Made by a program: the position numbers and the translations under genes. From the NCBI GenBank assembly GCA_010645155.1, contig JAAGOF010000323.1:20630-84629 (forward strand): a stretch of DNA of 64,000 nucleotides, read 5' to 3'. The DNA is from Tigriopus japonicus. Lineage: Eukaryota > Arthropoda > Copepoda > Harpacticoida > Harpacticidae. The notes beneath the pieces were generated by a model. That model saw nothing but the letters and a program-made list of their open reading frames with translations, was not told the origin of the DNA and made no database searches. Below, one piece after another: positions 49,501 through 61,207 of the stretch; positions within the stretch are counted from its first letter, which is position 1; each line of letters opens with the position of its first letter.

Positions 49501-52500
49501 ATAAAGACATTTTTGTCCAAAAACGCAAAGAAACAGAATTCCAGATCACGTATGTATCAGGGATATTTTGATTTTGAAATAGTAAAACATTCTCGTCCAT
49601 TTTCATACACTTGCATTCCATATTATTGAAAGTGAAACATGCTCATTTTTTCAATATTTGTGGCATGTTTTGTAGCATTTTTGGCAATTCAGCGTTTTTA
49701 TTTGCCACCTATGTCTATTTGGTATTTTATTTACCATTTATTGGTCCTTTTGCTATCTTATATGCCATATGTTTGTCTATTTACTATTTTATTTGCCAAT
49801 TTTTGGGGCCGAAAGGCATGTTTTTTTGTCCGAAATTAGAAACTTGCACCTCACCTCCTCTTATAACATCGATCTGAGAGGGCGTACTATGTTTTCCATA
49901 CGGAAGTGGACCGCAAGTGAAATGTGGAAATGGCTCCATTTTTCCATCTTCCATTCCCATCCGTTGCAATTCATACAATTTTATTATTTCCTCCTCTTTC
50001 AAACCCCTAAAAGCGAGGTCAGCGCAAAAGAACAATTGAGGATCTGGGCAAAAACTTTTACTTGATTGGGATTCGAGTTTGCAAAGAGAATTTTTTTGGG
50101 GCACACATATCTTCAAACAGAACGAAGGGCTTAAAGAAAAATATCCATAAGATGCGAATGCAAACAACTGCAGATTATTCGCTTTTTGAACATTGAGTGG
50201 ATCAACGTCGTTTTATTGTCATGCAAGCCTTCCAGTCTCTGAAACGACAAGTTCTGTTCCTATTGGAACGTTTTAAAAGGATCCAGAAAGAATGCCAACT
50301 CACAAATACATGGATATGTTTTGTTTCGAGTTAACCTTCTTCAATGACAATGAGAATGTGTATGGTATGTATGCGATTCAAACTTGGGCATTCCATGAGT
50401 AACTTTGTCATTAAACAATTTAATGACAACTCTCTGATTTTTGTCCCATTTTTTCATTTTGAATTTAGGAAAGTGCAATTTTGTACGTTATTCCTTGGCA
50501 CTTGAGTATGCCCCTACGGTGGCCATTCGGCAAACTTGAAATGAATGAAAAACATTGTTTTGTATAGGTGATCTCAAAGAATAACAAGAAGTTGGAAACG
50601 ATTCTACAAAGGAGGATTACCTACTTCAACTTTCGAACGATTTAAAGTTTTGGTTACCACTCAAAGAGGGCAATCTTATCAATGTCCCACTCTATGTATG
50701 TACCATGTCAACCTAGGAGATAGTATAACGAAATGCCTAAATCATTTTTCAACCATCGAACCAATTATTTGGAGGGTAATTTGGATCCAAATGAAAGTCT
50801 TCAACAGATGATGGATTTATGAACTCTTAGGGTAAAATCGGTTAAAACAGAGCGTAGAAATCTTTCATCTTTAAGTCAAATTCAAAATGGAACGTTCTTG
50901 AAATCTTCCAATTACACGTTGTACTTTATTGGGTATGGGCAAAATTGTAATTGTTAAAAGTGTTTTTCAAAAATCAGATTGAAAATGACTCGCTCGCCTT
51001 TCAGAATAAAAAAATCAAATAGCGTTGATGAGGCAACATCAAGAGACTGATACTTTTTGCAGGGTTAATTTAACCCTGCAAAACATATCAGCTTTCACCC
51101 CCTGATCAGAGGCTTTTGTGGTCAAATTGAAACATAGTTGCCAACTAGTGGGGTGAGTATTAATGCCACCCTTATGCAAAAGTTCAGGATTTTTCCTTCA
51201 TATGTTTATTTCTTTGTAGTGGCATTATGTTCCCAAAATTGTATATTTTAAAGATATTTCAATGGGAAGAAGATGTGTAAAGTTTTCCCAAAGAGTAGCA
51301 TTACGAGGAACCATCTGGCAACTATGTTTTAATTTTACCACAAGAGGCGCTGATCAAAGCGCATAAGCTGACATTCTTTGTAAGGTTCATTCAGGCTTCA
51401 TGAAATTTTACGTTAGTTGAACTTTGAATCGGGAGATGGTGCTAAACGACATTTTTTGATTAGGAAGGTTTAAATTCGCATTGAAATAGGTTTGCTGTTC
51501 TTTGATGATAGTTTATACTTTTTGCTATTGCTACTCAATTTCCTATGTAAAAAATACCCATCTCATGGAACATTATGTCAATTGTGTTGTTTTTTTAAAA
51601 AAGGAAGTCACGGTTTGAGTCATGGGTAAATGAAAAAATCCAATAAATCATAAGGCAATTCATTGAACAGTTACAAGGTCTTAAAGTTAAACGAGCGGTT
51701 AAACCAAATTCAATTCCAAATTCTAATTGAACCGAACATCAATTTTAGAACCCGGAAGTGTTTGGGGGGCAATGAAACTTCATTCGTTCCTGGTCCTTTA
51801 GATGAAATTTATGCTGTGCCATAAAGTTGTCAGGATGTTCAGTTTTGTGAAAGGGGAAATGGCAAAGTACAGAGCAATCAGTTTTGTCAGGCACTGCAGC
51901 TTAATGAGCTGTTTTGATCAAAGAGTTCAAAAATATTTTTCAATGATCTGAGCATCCCATGTTCCTTGTGCAGTTTTCCACTTGGCCAACTTGTGCCTTT
52001 TGTGTGCCATTATTGGCCTATTCCTGTGCCGTCGTCAATAAAGTTGATTGGACTTGCCAAAGAAGCCTGTGCTATTTGTTCATTAAAAAGGACGATTATT
52101 CCTCTGGAAAAGGCTGTGTTTGATCTCCTGGTTCCGGGAATTTTCAAACTAGTTCCACGCCTTATTTCGCATAAATCCATGGGAAGAGAATAAATTTTCC
52201 TCCACAATGATGATTCATTCAGCTATTTCTCGTGCTCAATGATTAGACAATCGCTTATTTAGGATGAGACTGACCACATTAATCACCCAAATGCTTCTCC
52301 TAAGCAAGTTGACACTTGACAGACAACCCTTCACCTCGGAACGCATGATTAGCAATAAAGCTTTCCTCGTGCTTTTTGTTTTGTTCCGTGTTTTTTCTTT
52401 CTCGAACGGAAGCACGGAAAATGTCGGTCCAGGACTTTAAATGACCTTGTCATGGGTTATGACGTAAGAGCCTTTGTGTAGAAAGATTTTTGACTCGTAA

Positions 52501-55500
52501 GCCAACCCCAATTTCGAAAACAAATTCAAGAAAGACAGCCTTTGTTAGAGAAGAATCCCCAGAAGTTGTGATTTTGAATCGCTGAATGAAATCAAACGAG
52601 TCCGACAATTAATGGGATAAAAGTTTGTGGTTGCAATGAATGAATCTTAGTATGGCAACTTTGTATGACAGAAATTGTCTTCTGCAATTAAGTATGATCA
52701 GTGACAGGAATATGGCACATCCGGAATTCGAATCACTACGGATCGATTTGCCCAAATTACGAGGAAAAAACAATTTTAAACCTTTCGCTTCTAACGCGTT
52801 CCTTGACGCTTTTGTTTCGAGAAGCATGTGTTCATAATTCCAAGGACATGTAATGTAACCCTTTCGATCGGTTTAACAATTTGAACGTCTCAGGAAAAAA
52901 ACACAGAAATACCGTCTTAACCTCGTTGTTGGATTATATACGTACACGAGGAACTTAACACGTACAAGAAACTTATCGTTTCGGGGGCTTTCCCATTCAT
53001 TCCCCGTTTTCTTCGGCCACACTCGCATATGTATAAAACTCTCTTTGATTGTCGAATGATGTGCATTTAATGGTTTCTAAATAGCTCAAATAGCCCGATC
53101 CATTCATTATTGGGGTGGTGTAAACCTTGGCCTTCCGCGTTCCATGAATTGTAGGAGGGACGAACTTATCCCTTAGATTGAGTGTTGATATCGTGCTCTA
53201 TGTTTTGTTGGAATGATGAACGATTACTTAAAGGGACTTGTCACAAAATGAACAAGAAACTATGCTATGCAAATAAACAAGACACTCTTTGATTCAATTC
53301 GCAAAGCAAGATGTTTGAGTGAGAGCAGACTTTGAGAGAGCTTTTCAGTTTTCCGTGAATTGTACGGGAGGTGTTTCATCAAAAATAGATGACATTACAA
53401 TGGTTGATCGTTCAAAATTCATCTACTTAGAGCGTTTATTGATGAAAGGGGGAATACTTCAGGAATTTGTAAAACTTTTTTAATATCAAACTTTTCAATA
53501 AGGGTGAGCAAAATAGGCACACAAAAGTTGAGTAAAGGTATGAGCTTTGATTGTTGTTGACCCTTTGAAGTGCGTATGTATATCAATTCTTTTTGAACTA
53601 AACCTTCATTTGACAAAATAAATGAATCTTTCAGCAGCAGCTTTACCTTTACACCTATGAAAAAGCTCACATTAACGTTAAATTCAAAAAGTGAGCATGC
53701 CCAGAGTTTATCAAATAATTGGTGATACACCCCTTGCATGAGACCAATTCTAACAAAAAGTGTCCCTAGCTTTTAGAAAACACAATGAAGCGAGTCTTTG
53801 CCATACTACTGAAGGTCATTTGATCCTCGTCTTCATTGGATCTGAATTAGTCAAATGGTGTAAACAGGAATGGACGCCTGAGGATATAAGACTTTGATTT
53901 TAGTTCTTGGATGAAGTTTTCCGGCCTTCATTCTCGGCTTGGCCGGCTTAATGGAAATGCTCCTTCCTGGAACTCATCCTTTTTTGTATAGACTTGCGAA
54001 TAAAGAAATCCGTCAATATTGGTGCAGGATATTCCTTCACCTGTTCCCTTCTTCAAAAGATTCTCTTCTTTTTTCCATTTGAACTCGTTTCTTTTCGTGC
54101 ATTGCCAACATTTCTTGCTCTCGTTTGGAGTGTGGTGACAACCGACCATGATGCATCATTCTGATGGTTGTATTGGGTCTGTTCACAAAATTCTCGTTCC
54201 CCAATAAGTCCCATAGGCTTAAAAAGAGACTACTTCGAAAGGTACTTCAAATACATTTGCCAAGAAAACAGATAATAGAGCATCTCACATTGGATAAAAA
54301 AGTGTCATTGGGTTCAATGGTGTCGTCGCCGCATTTCAAAGAGAGAATTAAATCGGACAGGAGAGGTAAAGGTGAAATAAATGCACATGCGTGTTAATTC
54401 AATCTTTTTGCATATACTACGAGACGTTTAGTCTTTCATTGAAAGTGGCACATTTAAAAGTGGAGTGAAGTCTAAACAAGTTTGTCTTTTTGACAAATCA
54501 ATTTGACAATCGGATTCAATTGACTTTCCTTTGTGATCAATTTAAAACTGAAATGTTCTGTCATTGTTTGAAAGATTTCCTTGAGTAAAACGGTTTTTTT
54601 AAATAGGAAGATATTTGAATGCGTCACATTTTGTGAGCCCAGAAGTCACACTTTTGGGGAAATAATAAAATGAACAATTCAAAATACTTTCTACTGCAGC
54701 TTAATCTAACACTGAAATATTTCATGTTAAAAATAACCTTGAACTTTATGTGTGAAAATTGACCCAAAAATAAACACAAAAAACTGTATAGAAGTAAAAG
54801 AAATATCCAAACTTAATGGATTACTATCGTTTTAAGGATCACACACGCGGACGCATTTTCTGTTCACTTTATCTTCAACGGCAGCGTGATCAAGTTAATT
54901 TGGGTAGGTTTTTTAAATCCAATGACACCCTCCAAAAAGAGTTGCTATGATTAAAAATTTTGCCACCTTTACGTCATGGTCTTTAGATTTTTTAAATTGA
55001 AAAATACTTTTTCGCACTTTTTAAACTCCTTGGTTTGAAATTTAAGACAATCACTTGCACTTAAAAACATAAGGTGAAACAGGCCAAGTTTCCGCAAATA
55101 CACCCAAAAGACCTTGTAACATATCGTAGCTGCTGACAGAAGCTAATAAGAACAGCTCGCAATTTGATTGATCAGAGACCAATAACTCGCTTCCGATCCA
55201 AAATGTATATTCATCAATCAATGCGAGGATACCATCATTGAATATGCAGATCATAAAATTATTGCTTAAATAACTCACAAGTTATAAACTCTGGGAAGGT
55301 TTATCATTCACCCAATGAATATGATAGCTTCTATGAATGAATGCTCCAGATCAAATAGTTTCGGCAACCAGCCGAACATCACTCTGATAGGACCATTTTT
55401 GTAATCAAGACCCCCCACGAGAATTTCCCATCTTGACTGAAGGATGCAAAAGGATGCTCGAAATTGATGCACAAGGAAACCATAACTGGCATTGAGTACT

Positions 55501-55884
55501 TTAGGGCATGAGAAGAATGCCTTAAACTTCGAACAGTAAGTTGATAACCGAGTCTAAATGTGTTCATTCTTTCGTCGAACACGAAAACTTCGCGGTGAAA
55601 ACGTGGTAGCATTGCAAAGGCCCTCGGGACTTCAAAATTAAAAGATCTCACTCACCCGGAAAAGAACCTTGTGCCAGTTCCTCTAAGAACCGTCCAATTG
55701 GTTGCACGTGAGCCTGGGGCGATTTGAGGCGGTTCTCCTCAAAATTCTCGAGGTCCGAGGGTGACAAGGCCCCATCCAAGTCGAACGATGAATTTGTAGA
55801 GGCCATGCCCAAAAGATTGATTAACAAGGTCAGGTTGAAAACGCAATGCCATAGTTGTGGACAGGATCGTCGGGTCTGTGTCAT
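46085..55884 (-). CDS. Predicted secreted prohormone-like precursor with six YLFRT-type repeats (two exons)
   Basis: Joining 55656-55884 to 46085-46560 (minus strand) across a 9.1 kb GT-AG intron gives 234 residues. Exon 1 leaves phase 1 and exon 2 requires it; the split codon is Glu77. Residues about 10-28 (LWHCVFNLTLLINLLGMAS) form a hydrophobic signal-peptide-like segment. Tyr-Leu repeats start at 126 (YLLRT), 153 (YLFRV), 172, 187, 204 and 230 (YLFRT); five are followed by ArgLys, and KR or RK precede several. Cleavage would yield peptides such as GGYLFRT, GEYLFRT and QAGYLFRT, and SMDFGKR could give an amidated tetrapeptide. The spacers are acidic or basic, as in neuropeptide precursors. 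CDPEC (92-96) precedes the repeats. I do not recognise the family. A TATA box precedes exon 1. The last codon overlaps a possible donor (GTAAGC), so a third exon is possible. Confidence 0.7.
46802..46879 (-). mobile_element. 3'-end fragment of non-LTR family A
   Basis: Read on the minus strand, 'acagggaatcgcattccttg' followed by 'tagtggtatt', an AAAAAATC and a poly(A) run match the 3' UTR end of the copy at 42765. It is an extremely 5'-truncated insertion. Confidence 0.75.
49404..49497 (+). repeat. Minisatellite, about three units of 30-34 bp
   Basis: Units of the form 'aaatgcaa.aat.gtcttttt' followed by 'gggcagac' or 'gggggcaaat' are repeated three times in tandem. Confidence 0.7.
49855..50006 (-). 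other. Exon-like segment of unknown origin
   Basis: On the minus strand, an acceptor (CTCGCTTTTAG) and donor (GTGAGG) bracket 152 bases with an open frame of 50 codons, including LKEEEIIKLYELQRMG and FTCGPLPYGKHSTP. It leaves in phase 1, compatible with the exon at 46560, but enters in phase 2, incompatible with the exon at 55656. It could be an alternative first-coding-region exon, part of another gene, or chance. Confidence 0.3.
51104..51355. mobile_element. MITE-like element with about 42-bp inverted repeats
   Basis: GATCAGAGGCTTTTGTGG (51104) through 'catagttgcca' is matched in reverse complement by 'tggcaactatg' through 'ccacaagaggcgctgatc' ending at 51355. The arms are about 85% complementary, and the interior is non-coding. 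Target duplications are not clear. Confidence 0.72.
55656..55884 (-). CDS. YLFRT precursor, exon 1 (signal peptide exon)
   Basis: It encodes residues 1-76 plus one base. The ATG at 55882-55884 follows an in-frame TGA about 30 codons upstream. A basic start (MTQTRRS) is followed by a hydrophobic core and the likely cleavage region GMAS-TNSS. The rest is an acidic pro-region, SFDLDGALSPSDLENFEENR. The exon ends at a strong donor GTGAGT. Taken alone it could belong to any secreted protein; its assignment to exon 2 rests on strand, phase and absence of a better partner between them. Confidence 0.7.
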
Positions 55885-56064
55885 ATTCGAACGGCTCGAA
55901 TGAACCCAACTGGTGTTCGATGAAGTCCTTGAAAGGAAGGTCTCTTTGGTCTTTCCGACAACGGTCGTTCCGTTTCCTTCGCTTCGTCAAAAAAGAAGAC
56001 GGGGGAGGTTTTCTCTACTCAAGGGACCAAGGAAAAGAGACCAAACCTTCGAGAGGTTCTTCCC

Positions 56065-56072
56065 TATTTATA
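56065..56072 (-). promoter_or_regulatory. TATA box upstream of the YLFRT precursor
   Basis: TATAAATA on the minus strand (full context GTATAAATAGG) is a near-perfect TATA element 180 bases upstream of the exon 1 ATG. It implies a start near 56035 and a 5' UTR of about 150 bases. Confidence 0.6.
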
Positions 56073-56372
56073 CGCACGGGAATCGAGTGGTTTTCCCTTA
56101 GTCAAGGAATCCTCGAACGAGCAATGTCCTGGATCGTGTTCGACCGCGTTAAAAAAAAACTCGGGGTGTCGAGCGAGCATTGAGCTAGGCCCACTCTCAG
56201 GGATCATAACGCTCATTGGCAAAATGTTCTCGGTAAAGACCTTTTGAAGGATAGCGAAAGGGTAGGGGGAGAAAATTTGGTTTGCCGTTGTCATTTTGTT
56301 GGCAATACAGCTAATTATCATAAAGAAAAAAAGGGCAGAAAGGCTTCATGACTACTTGTGCTGCTTGACATA

Positions 56373-56965
56373 CAGGGTGTCCAAGAATTGATGGTGCATC
56401 GGAAAAAATAGATTTTCAATGGCTTAAAGACACGTTAGAGAAAAATATACTTTTACAGATATGATTATAGTTCAGTTGCAAGTATCTTGGAACCCTTTCT
56501 CAGACTTCTTGTATCAAGCTATTCAAGTTATTTGACTGGGCATGAGGGCATGTGCTTTTTATTTTAATTCTCGGCCGCACTTTGCGTTTTTGACATAGAT
56601 TGAAAATACGCTCATACTTCACATATACCCTTCAAGTTTTTAACATACTTCAGATCAAGGCTCTTCTATGATTGTTCCTGTTGCCTCCTGAGCAATATTG
56701 AGTTGATATTAGAAGATTTAGATGTCCCTTGGACTGAATGATTATTGAAGTGTCCTTCCAAGACAAATTCTGAATACTTTTTTAACCTGCTTTGCCTGAT
56801 ACGGTCTGAACCATATAAATATTGTGGCAAGCATTTGAAACTGTGGTTTCCAATGGGATAAGCCTTTTTCAAAACACTTCCTAACAGGATATTTTTTCAA
56901 TTTTAAAGCTTTTTTTTTTTTGAAAAATGAAAAGCACGATGCACCATCAATTCCTGAGCACCCTG
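56373..56965. mobile_element. Tc1/mariner-type non-autonomous element with TA target duplication
   Basis: CAGGGTGTCCAAGAATTGAT at the left end and its near reverse complement ending at CACCCTG (56965) are inverted repeats of about 29 bases, flanked by TA at 56371-56372 and 56966-56967. The ~593-base body has no recognisable transposase motifs, so it must have been moved in trans. Confidence 0.82.
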
Positions 56966-57458
56966 TAATGGTACACAATATGACTACAAGTGCGTTCGGC
57001 TTTCTTGAAGAAATTTTGGCAAGCCAGTGTGCCTACAATGTAGGCCCTACATGCCTTATTACCGGGTGAGGAGGAATTCGGTGTGAAAAAACGAACTCTA
57101 ACCTTAGGATCTTGTTGCAATTGAGCCTGTTGAGCTAGCTCAACAAGATTTTGGAGTTGGATTGGGACAGTATTAGACCATAGACCAAGGGTCCTTGATT
57201 AGACTAACTATGCACAAAATTTCAGTCGATATGTTCCATGCAGACAGAGTCCATCCTGTTGTTGGTAGTGAGGGTAAAGATGAAGCTGTTATGGCTTTTC
57301 ATGACGTCCTATCAAAAAAAGAAAAAACGCAAATTTCTTGCTATTGAGCAAGGCAACAAAACGCACAGGATTATGTTTGTGCAAGATACAATTTTACCAT
57401 GGAAAACGTAACATTTTTACGCGCTTTTTTGGCTCAAAGGGGGGACGTGTAGCCTAAG

Positions 57459-58060
57459 TTAATGGCGACGTACTCGTTGCTGGTGGTGTTGTTGTCGTTG
57501 CTGCGCTTGATGTTGCAGTTCTTGGGGGCCTTGTCCACTGGTTCTTTTCGAAGGCCCCGCCGTTGTTGGCCCCGCCAGCCTGGTCCTGAAGTGGTCACAC
57601 GTCTTCTTGACGTAGTCGTAGGCTGTGAAGGCCCACTCCTGCTCGACAGGGGCCTTCACGGCGTCAATTTTGGGGATGGTAGACGTTGTAGTCCAAGGGA
57701 TTGAGTAGCTTGCCTGTTGCAGGTAGTTCAGGAGGATGACTCAAGGGGACGTTGGATGGGGACCTTTGCCAAGGTCTTCAAGCCCAGGTCTGTCTTCACG
57801 ACCTTCTTCATAGCCCTCTAGGGTTAAGTTGAGCTCCCGCAAGAGGGCCCGCTTGTTAATGTTTGGGTCCTGAATGATCTTCTCTGACGATGACATTCCT
57901 GATGTCAGACTTCGGTCTGCCAACGTACTTCTTAAAGTTGCAGTTCCTGGACTTCATGTAGGCCTTCTAGGCGTTGTAGATGGTGTTTTTGTGCACGTTC
58001 ATGGACCTGGCGACGTCAAACTGCTTTTCACAGCCTCTTCGCGCGCGACGATAATTTTAT
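57459..58060 (-). pseudogene. Mariner-type transposase remnant, internally deleted
   Basis: The minus strand reads a helix-turn-helix-like region with MNVHKNTIYNA, a stop, then KAYMKSRNCNFKKYVGRPKS (about 57900-58015) and LRELNLTLEGY. After frame breaks it reads LLNPLDYNVY, the third catalytic region, then VEQEWAFTAYDYVKKTCDHF, typical of the C-terminus. The central DDE core with the first two Asp is deleted. The copy is GC-richer than its surroundings, like the mariner remnant at 39.7 kb, from which it differs in sequence. Confidence 0.75.
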
Positions 58061-58099
58061 GCAACTTGTTCGGCCCCGTTTCCTCAAAAAAAGATTTTT

Positions 58100-59040
58100 G
58101 ATGCTAATTTTTTGCTCTTACAAAACTTTCTCAATATGAGCGCACACAACTTTTTTGTAAATAGGAAGTTGCGCTAGGCTTATGCAGGGTGTTGTAAGCT
58201 TTTGAATGTTGTTACGCATAATTCCGCCTCACTAGTGGTTTTATAGGTTTGAAGGGATTTGCTATAACTATTTGAGCTAGTTTTAAATGTACACCTAAAC
58301 AAAATATCCTAATTATGATTCCGAAATTACGAAAAATATTCATATTTTAATAAAATCGGCTCTTTTTGAACATTCCCGCCCTAAATTGTCACTTTGAATA
58401 TCATCCTTTTTCAACAAGATCTTGAGTGTGACCAACATTTTCGACGAATTTATTCGTTCATATTATGATTGTGTCTAAATTGATAAGGAGCACTTCAGGC
58501 ATTACTCAAGTACGAAATATTTACTTTTCAAGAAGGTCCCTCAGTAGACTAGTTAACCAAATTCCTGCTTTGATTGCAAATTGAGAAGGGTCAAATAGCA
58601 TCACTTGTCTCTATTTGACAAAACAAAACAAATGCGAGATTTCTTTCTTGTTACATCCATTAGGAATGATATGGGAATAAATGGATCACGCTTGGTGCTT
58701 TGTCGAAATTGTGACCAAGCTTGAGCACCCATTGATGAAATAGCCGCTTTGTTAAAAATAGTAGTTTTGTGTCAGGTAATGGTTTCGGATTAATCCTTTT
58801 AAGTTTAAGAGAAAGACATTTAGTAGTGTCCAAGAATGGTGTGCCTTGATATCCCTTCAGATTATTTTTTATTTCCGATTTTACTAAGTCATGTTTGAAA
58901 AGATCTGAGAGACAAAAGACTAACGATTTTTGTTTTCCACTTTTGATTTATTTTACAAGTTTAATTCTAAAGTTTTCACTAGTTTGATTCAAAAATATAT
59001 TGTGTCAATCTCAGCAAAATTAGGGTAATGAAAGAGGTTC
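58100..59040. other. Intergenic stretch without recognised gene
   Basis: AT-rich, only short frames, no domain or RNA gene seen. Confidence 0.45.
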
Positions 59041-59185
59041 AAATATGTATTGGTAGACATAACAATCACTAAAGGCCCTCATTTTTCATCACAAAATTAG
59101 CATTTTTCAGCATTTTTTATTTCCTCATAAGCATTTTTCTAGCATTGATTTGACTTCAGTTGGCATCATCGGCCCGAAAAAATAT
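59041..59185 (+). repeat. Dispersed repeat, left copy (partner at 62083-62230)
   Basis: 'acataacaa.cact', 'cattttt.cagcattt' and 'attgatttgacttcag' occur in the same order and spacing in both copies, ending near 'ccgaaaaaat/cccaaaaaat'. Overall identity is roughly 70%. The pair brackets the retrotransposon cluster in direct orientation. Confidence 0.6.
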
Positions 59186-59611
59186 GAACTACTCTCAATA
59201 TACAGTACTTGCGAGCTCTCTTCTAGCTTATTGATGTCAAGTCAGAGGTGTTCCTCAAGGCTTGATTTTAGAAGAGAAGCTCATGGGAAAGCAGCGTCAA
59301 CTCATTCAAGTTCTTTAGTTTTTTTGAAGATTCAGCTATTTGTTGTTATTGTCGCCACCGTTAATCAGGAAGTTTAAGTTAAAACGATTTTGCAATCAAC
59401 ATACATTGATCATGTCAATTAGAATTGATTCAGTCATTGCATCGCAAAATAAGATATGTGTAAGCCCTTGCATCAATATTTTTCCGGTGAAAGGCTCCTT
59501 TTGGTTGCATTTTTTCTCTTACACTTCTTGGTTTGCTTGGCTTTTTTGAAGCTTCACGTTCAAGCCATTATTGCTAGTGTTCTGATGACGCCTCTTTCCA
59601 ATGAGCTTCTG

Positions 59612-60460
59612 TAGATTTTAGGTATGCCCGCTTCTGTTCATCCTTTTCATTGCTCCCCCCTCAGAAGTTTGGACAAAAGATAGTATTTCATCATATGCCG
59701 ATGACACAAAATTAGTTTGTGGCAGGAATGGTTATGATTCAAAATGTTTAGTAGATGACTTGGAGAAAGTCTACTTTTGGGTTGGCGAGAGTAACATGGC
59801 ATTGAACGGGATGAAATTCCGCACAATCACTTCAGGGCCGTCAAAATTAGATGTTCCACTTAAATACAATAAAGCTTGTAATATTGAGCAGGTATCGTCC
59901 ATGAGGGATTTAGGAGTTGTCATCCAAGATGATGGAAAATTCGATGTGCATATCCAGTTGAAAGTGGGGAAGGCATTTCAAATGTGTGGCTGGATCTTTC
60001 GCACTTTCAAGTCCAGAGATAGTATTACGATGCTAACTCTGTACAAGTCGATTGTTCAGCCGCATCTTGAATATGCCTCACCCATTTGGGCTCCAATGAG
60101 TTCAGCAGGCTTGCAAAAGGTCGAGCAGGTCCAAAGATGTTTTACTAGGAACATCACAGGAATGAGAGAGCTCTCGTATTGGGAGACTCCAAAAGTTAGG
60201 GCTGTAGGTACAGTACTCATAGAAGGTATGAAAGGTATCTGATACTGTATGTTTTCAAGAGCGTTCATGGGCTCTGTCCTAACCCAGGATTTGAGATCAG
60301 TTGTAGCGATCGTAGAGGTTTTACATGCGTTCTAAAAGCACCTCCAAATCTTAAGGAAACTAGGCTAGTACGAACAATGAAGTCCTCCTCTCTTCTCTAT
60401 CGGGCTCCTTCATTGTTCAATTTGTTACCCATTAGTCTTCGTCGGGAATATGTAGGAGCT
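59612..60460 (+). mobile_element. Non-LTR family A copy, truncated and frameshifted
   Basis: It begins within the motif PLLFILFIAP (frameshifted), then reads YADDTKLVCGRNG and KVYFWVGESNMALNGMKFRT in the frame 59760-60242. It loses frame after MRELSYWE near 60185 and continues, with stops, to the FNLLP segment at the assembly gap. The 5' part is missing. Confidence 0.85.
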
Positions 60461-60561
60461 NNNNNNNNNNNNNNNNNNNNNNNNNNNNNNNNNNNNNNNN
60501 NNNNNNNNNNNNNNNNNNNNNNNNNNNNNNNNNNNNNNNNNNNNNNNNNNNNNNNNNNNNN
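60461..60561. other. Assembly gap (101 N)
   Basis: A run of N sits exactly between two oppositely oriented copies of the same retrotransposon segment. Its true length is unknown. Confidence 0.98.
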
Positions 60562-61054
60562 ACAAATTGAACAATGAAGGAGCCCGATAAAGAAGAGAGG
60601 AGGACTTCATTGTTCGAATTAGCCTTGATTCCTTAGGATTTGGAGGTGCTCTCAGAGCGCACGTAAAACCTCTACGATCGCTACAACTGGTCTCAAATCC
60701 TGGGTTAGGACAGAGCCCGTGAATGCTCTTGAAAACATACAGTATCAGATACCTTTCATACCTTCTCTGAGTACTGTACAACCCTAACTTCTGGAGCCTC
60801 TCCCAATATGAGAGCTCTCTCATTCCTGTGATGTTCCTAGTAAAACATCTTTGGACCTGCTCGACCTTTTGCAAACCTGCTGAACTCATTGGAGCCCAAA
60901 TGGGTGAGGCATATTCAAGATGCGGCTGGACAATCGACTTGTACAGAGTTAGCATCGTAATACTATCTCTGGACTTGAAAGTGCGATAGATCCAGCCGCA
61001 CGTTTGAAATGCCTTCCCCACTTTCAACTGGATATGCTCATCAAACTTTCCATC
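60562..61054 (-). mobile_element. Non-LTR family A copy, opposite orientation to its neighbour
   Basis: The minus strand frame, open from GKAFQTCGWIYRTF to RAPSLFNL, is almost identical to the copy at 42867-44093, including the YLILYVFKSIHGLCPNPGFE segment. Homology ends at 61054, where a tRNA-like sequence starts, and at the gap on the other side. Confidence 0.87.
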
Positions 61055-61055
61055 A

Positions 61056-61196
61056 GTAAAAGGATTTCTCCCGACAACGTCCGTTCTATCCCCAACAGGA
61101 CTCGAACTCGCGCCGTCTGGGGAAGCACTTACTCTCGGCCCTTAATAACACGTTAGTACGCGCGGCCATTCTGGCTTCCTTGATTCCTTGGGGGAA
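61056..61196 (-). repeat. tRNA-derived SINE-like sequence
   Basis: On the minus strand, ATGGCCGCGCGTACTAACG resembles an A box and GCGAGTTCGAGTCCTG (rc of about 61096-61111) is a B box, separated by a sequence long enough to include an extended variable arm. It does not fold as a canonical tRNA, and lies between two retrotransposon fragments. It is different in sequence from the SINE at 32360. Confidence 0.6.
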
Positions 61197-61207
61197 TCCT
61201 TGAGGAT

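Larger units (their letters stand above)
46561..55655 (-). other. Intron of the YLFRT precursor gene (9.1 kb)
   Basis: The donor GTGAGT at 55655 and acceptor TTGCAG at 46561 are phase-compatible. The intron holds a short retrotransposon tail (46802), a minisatellite (49404), an exon-like segment (49855-50006), a short palindrome (51055) and an inverted-repeat element (51104-51355). The rest is AT-rich with no gene seen. Confidence 0.6.
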
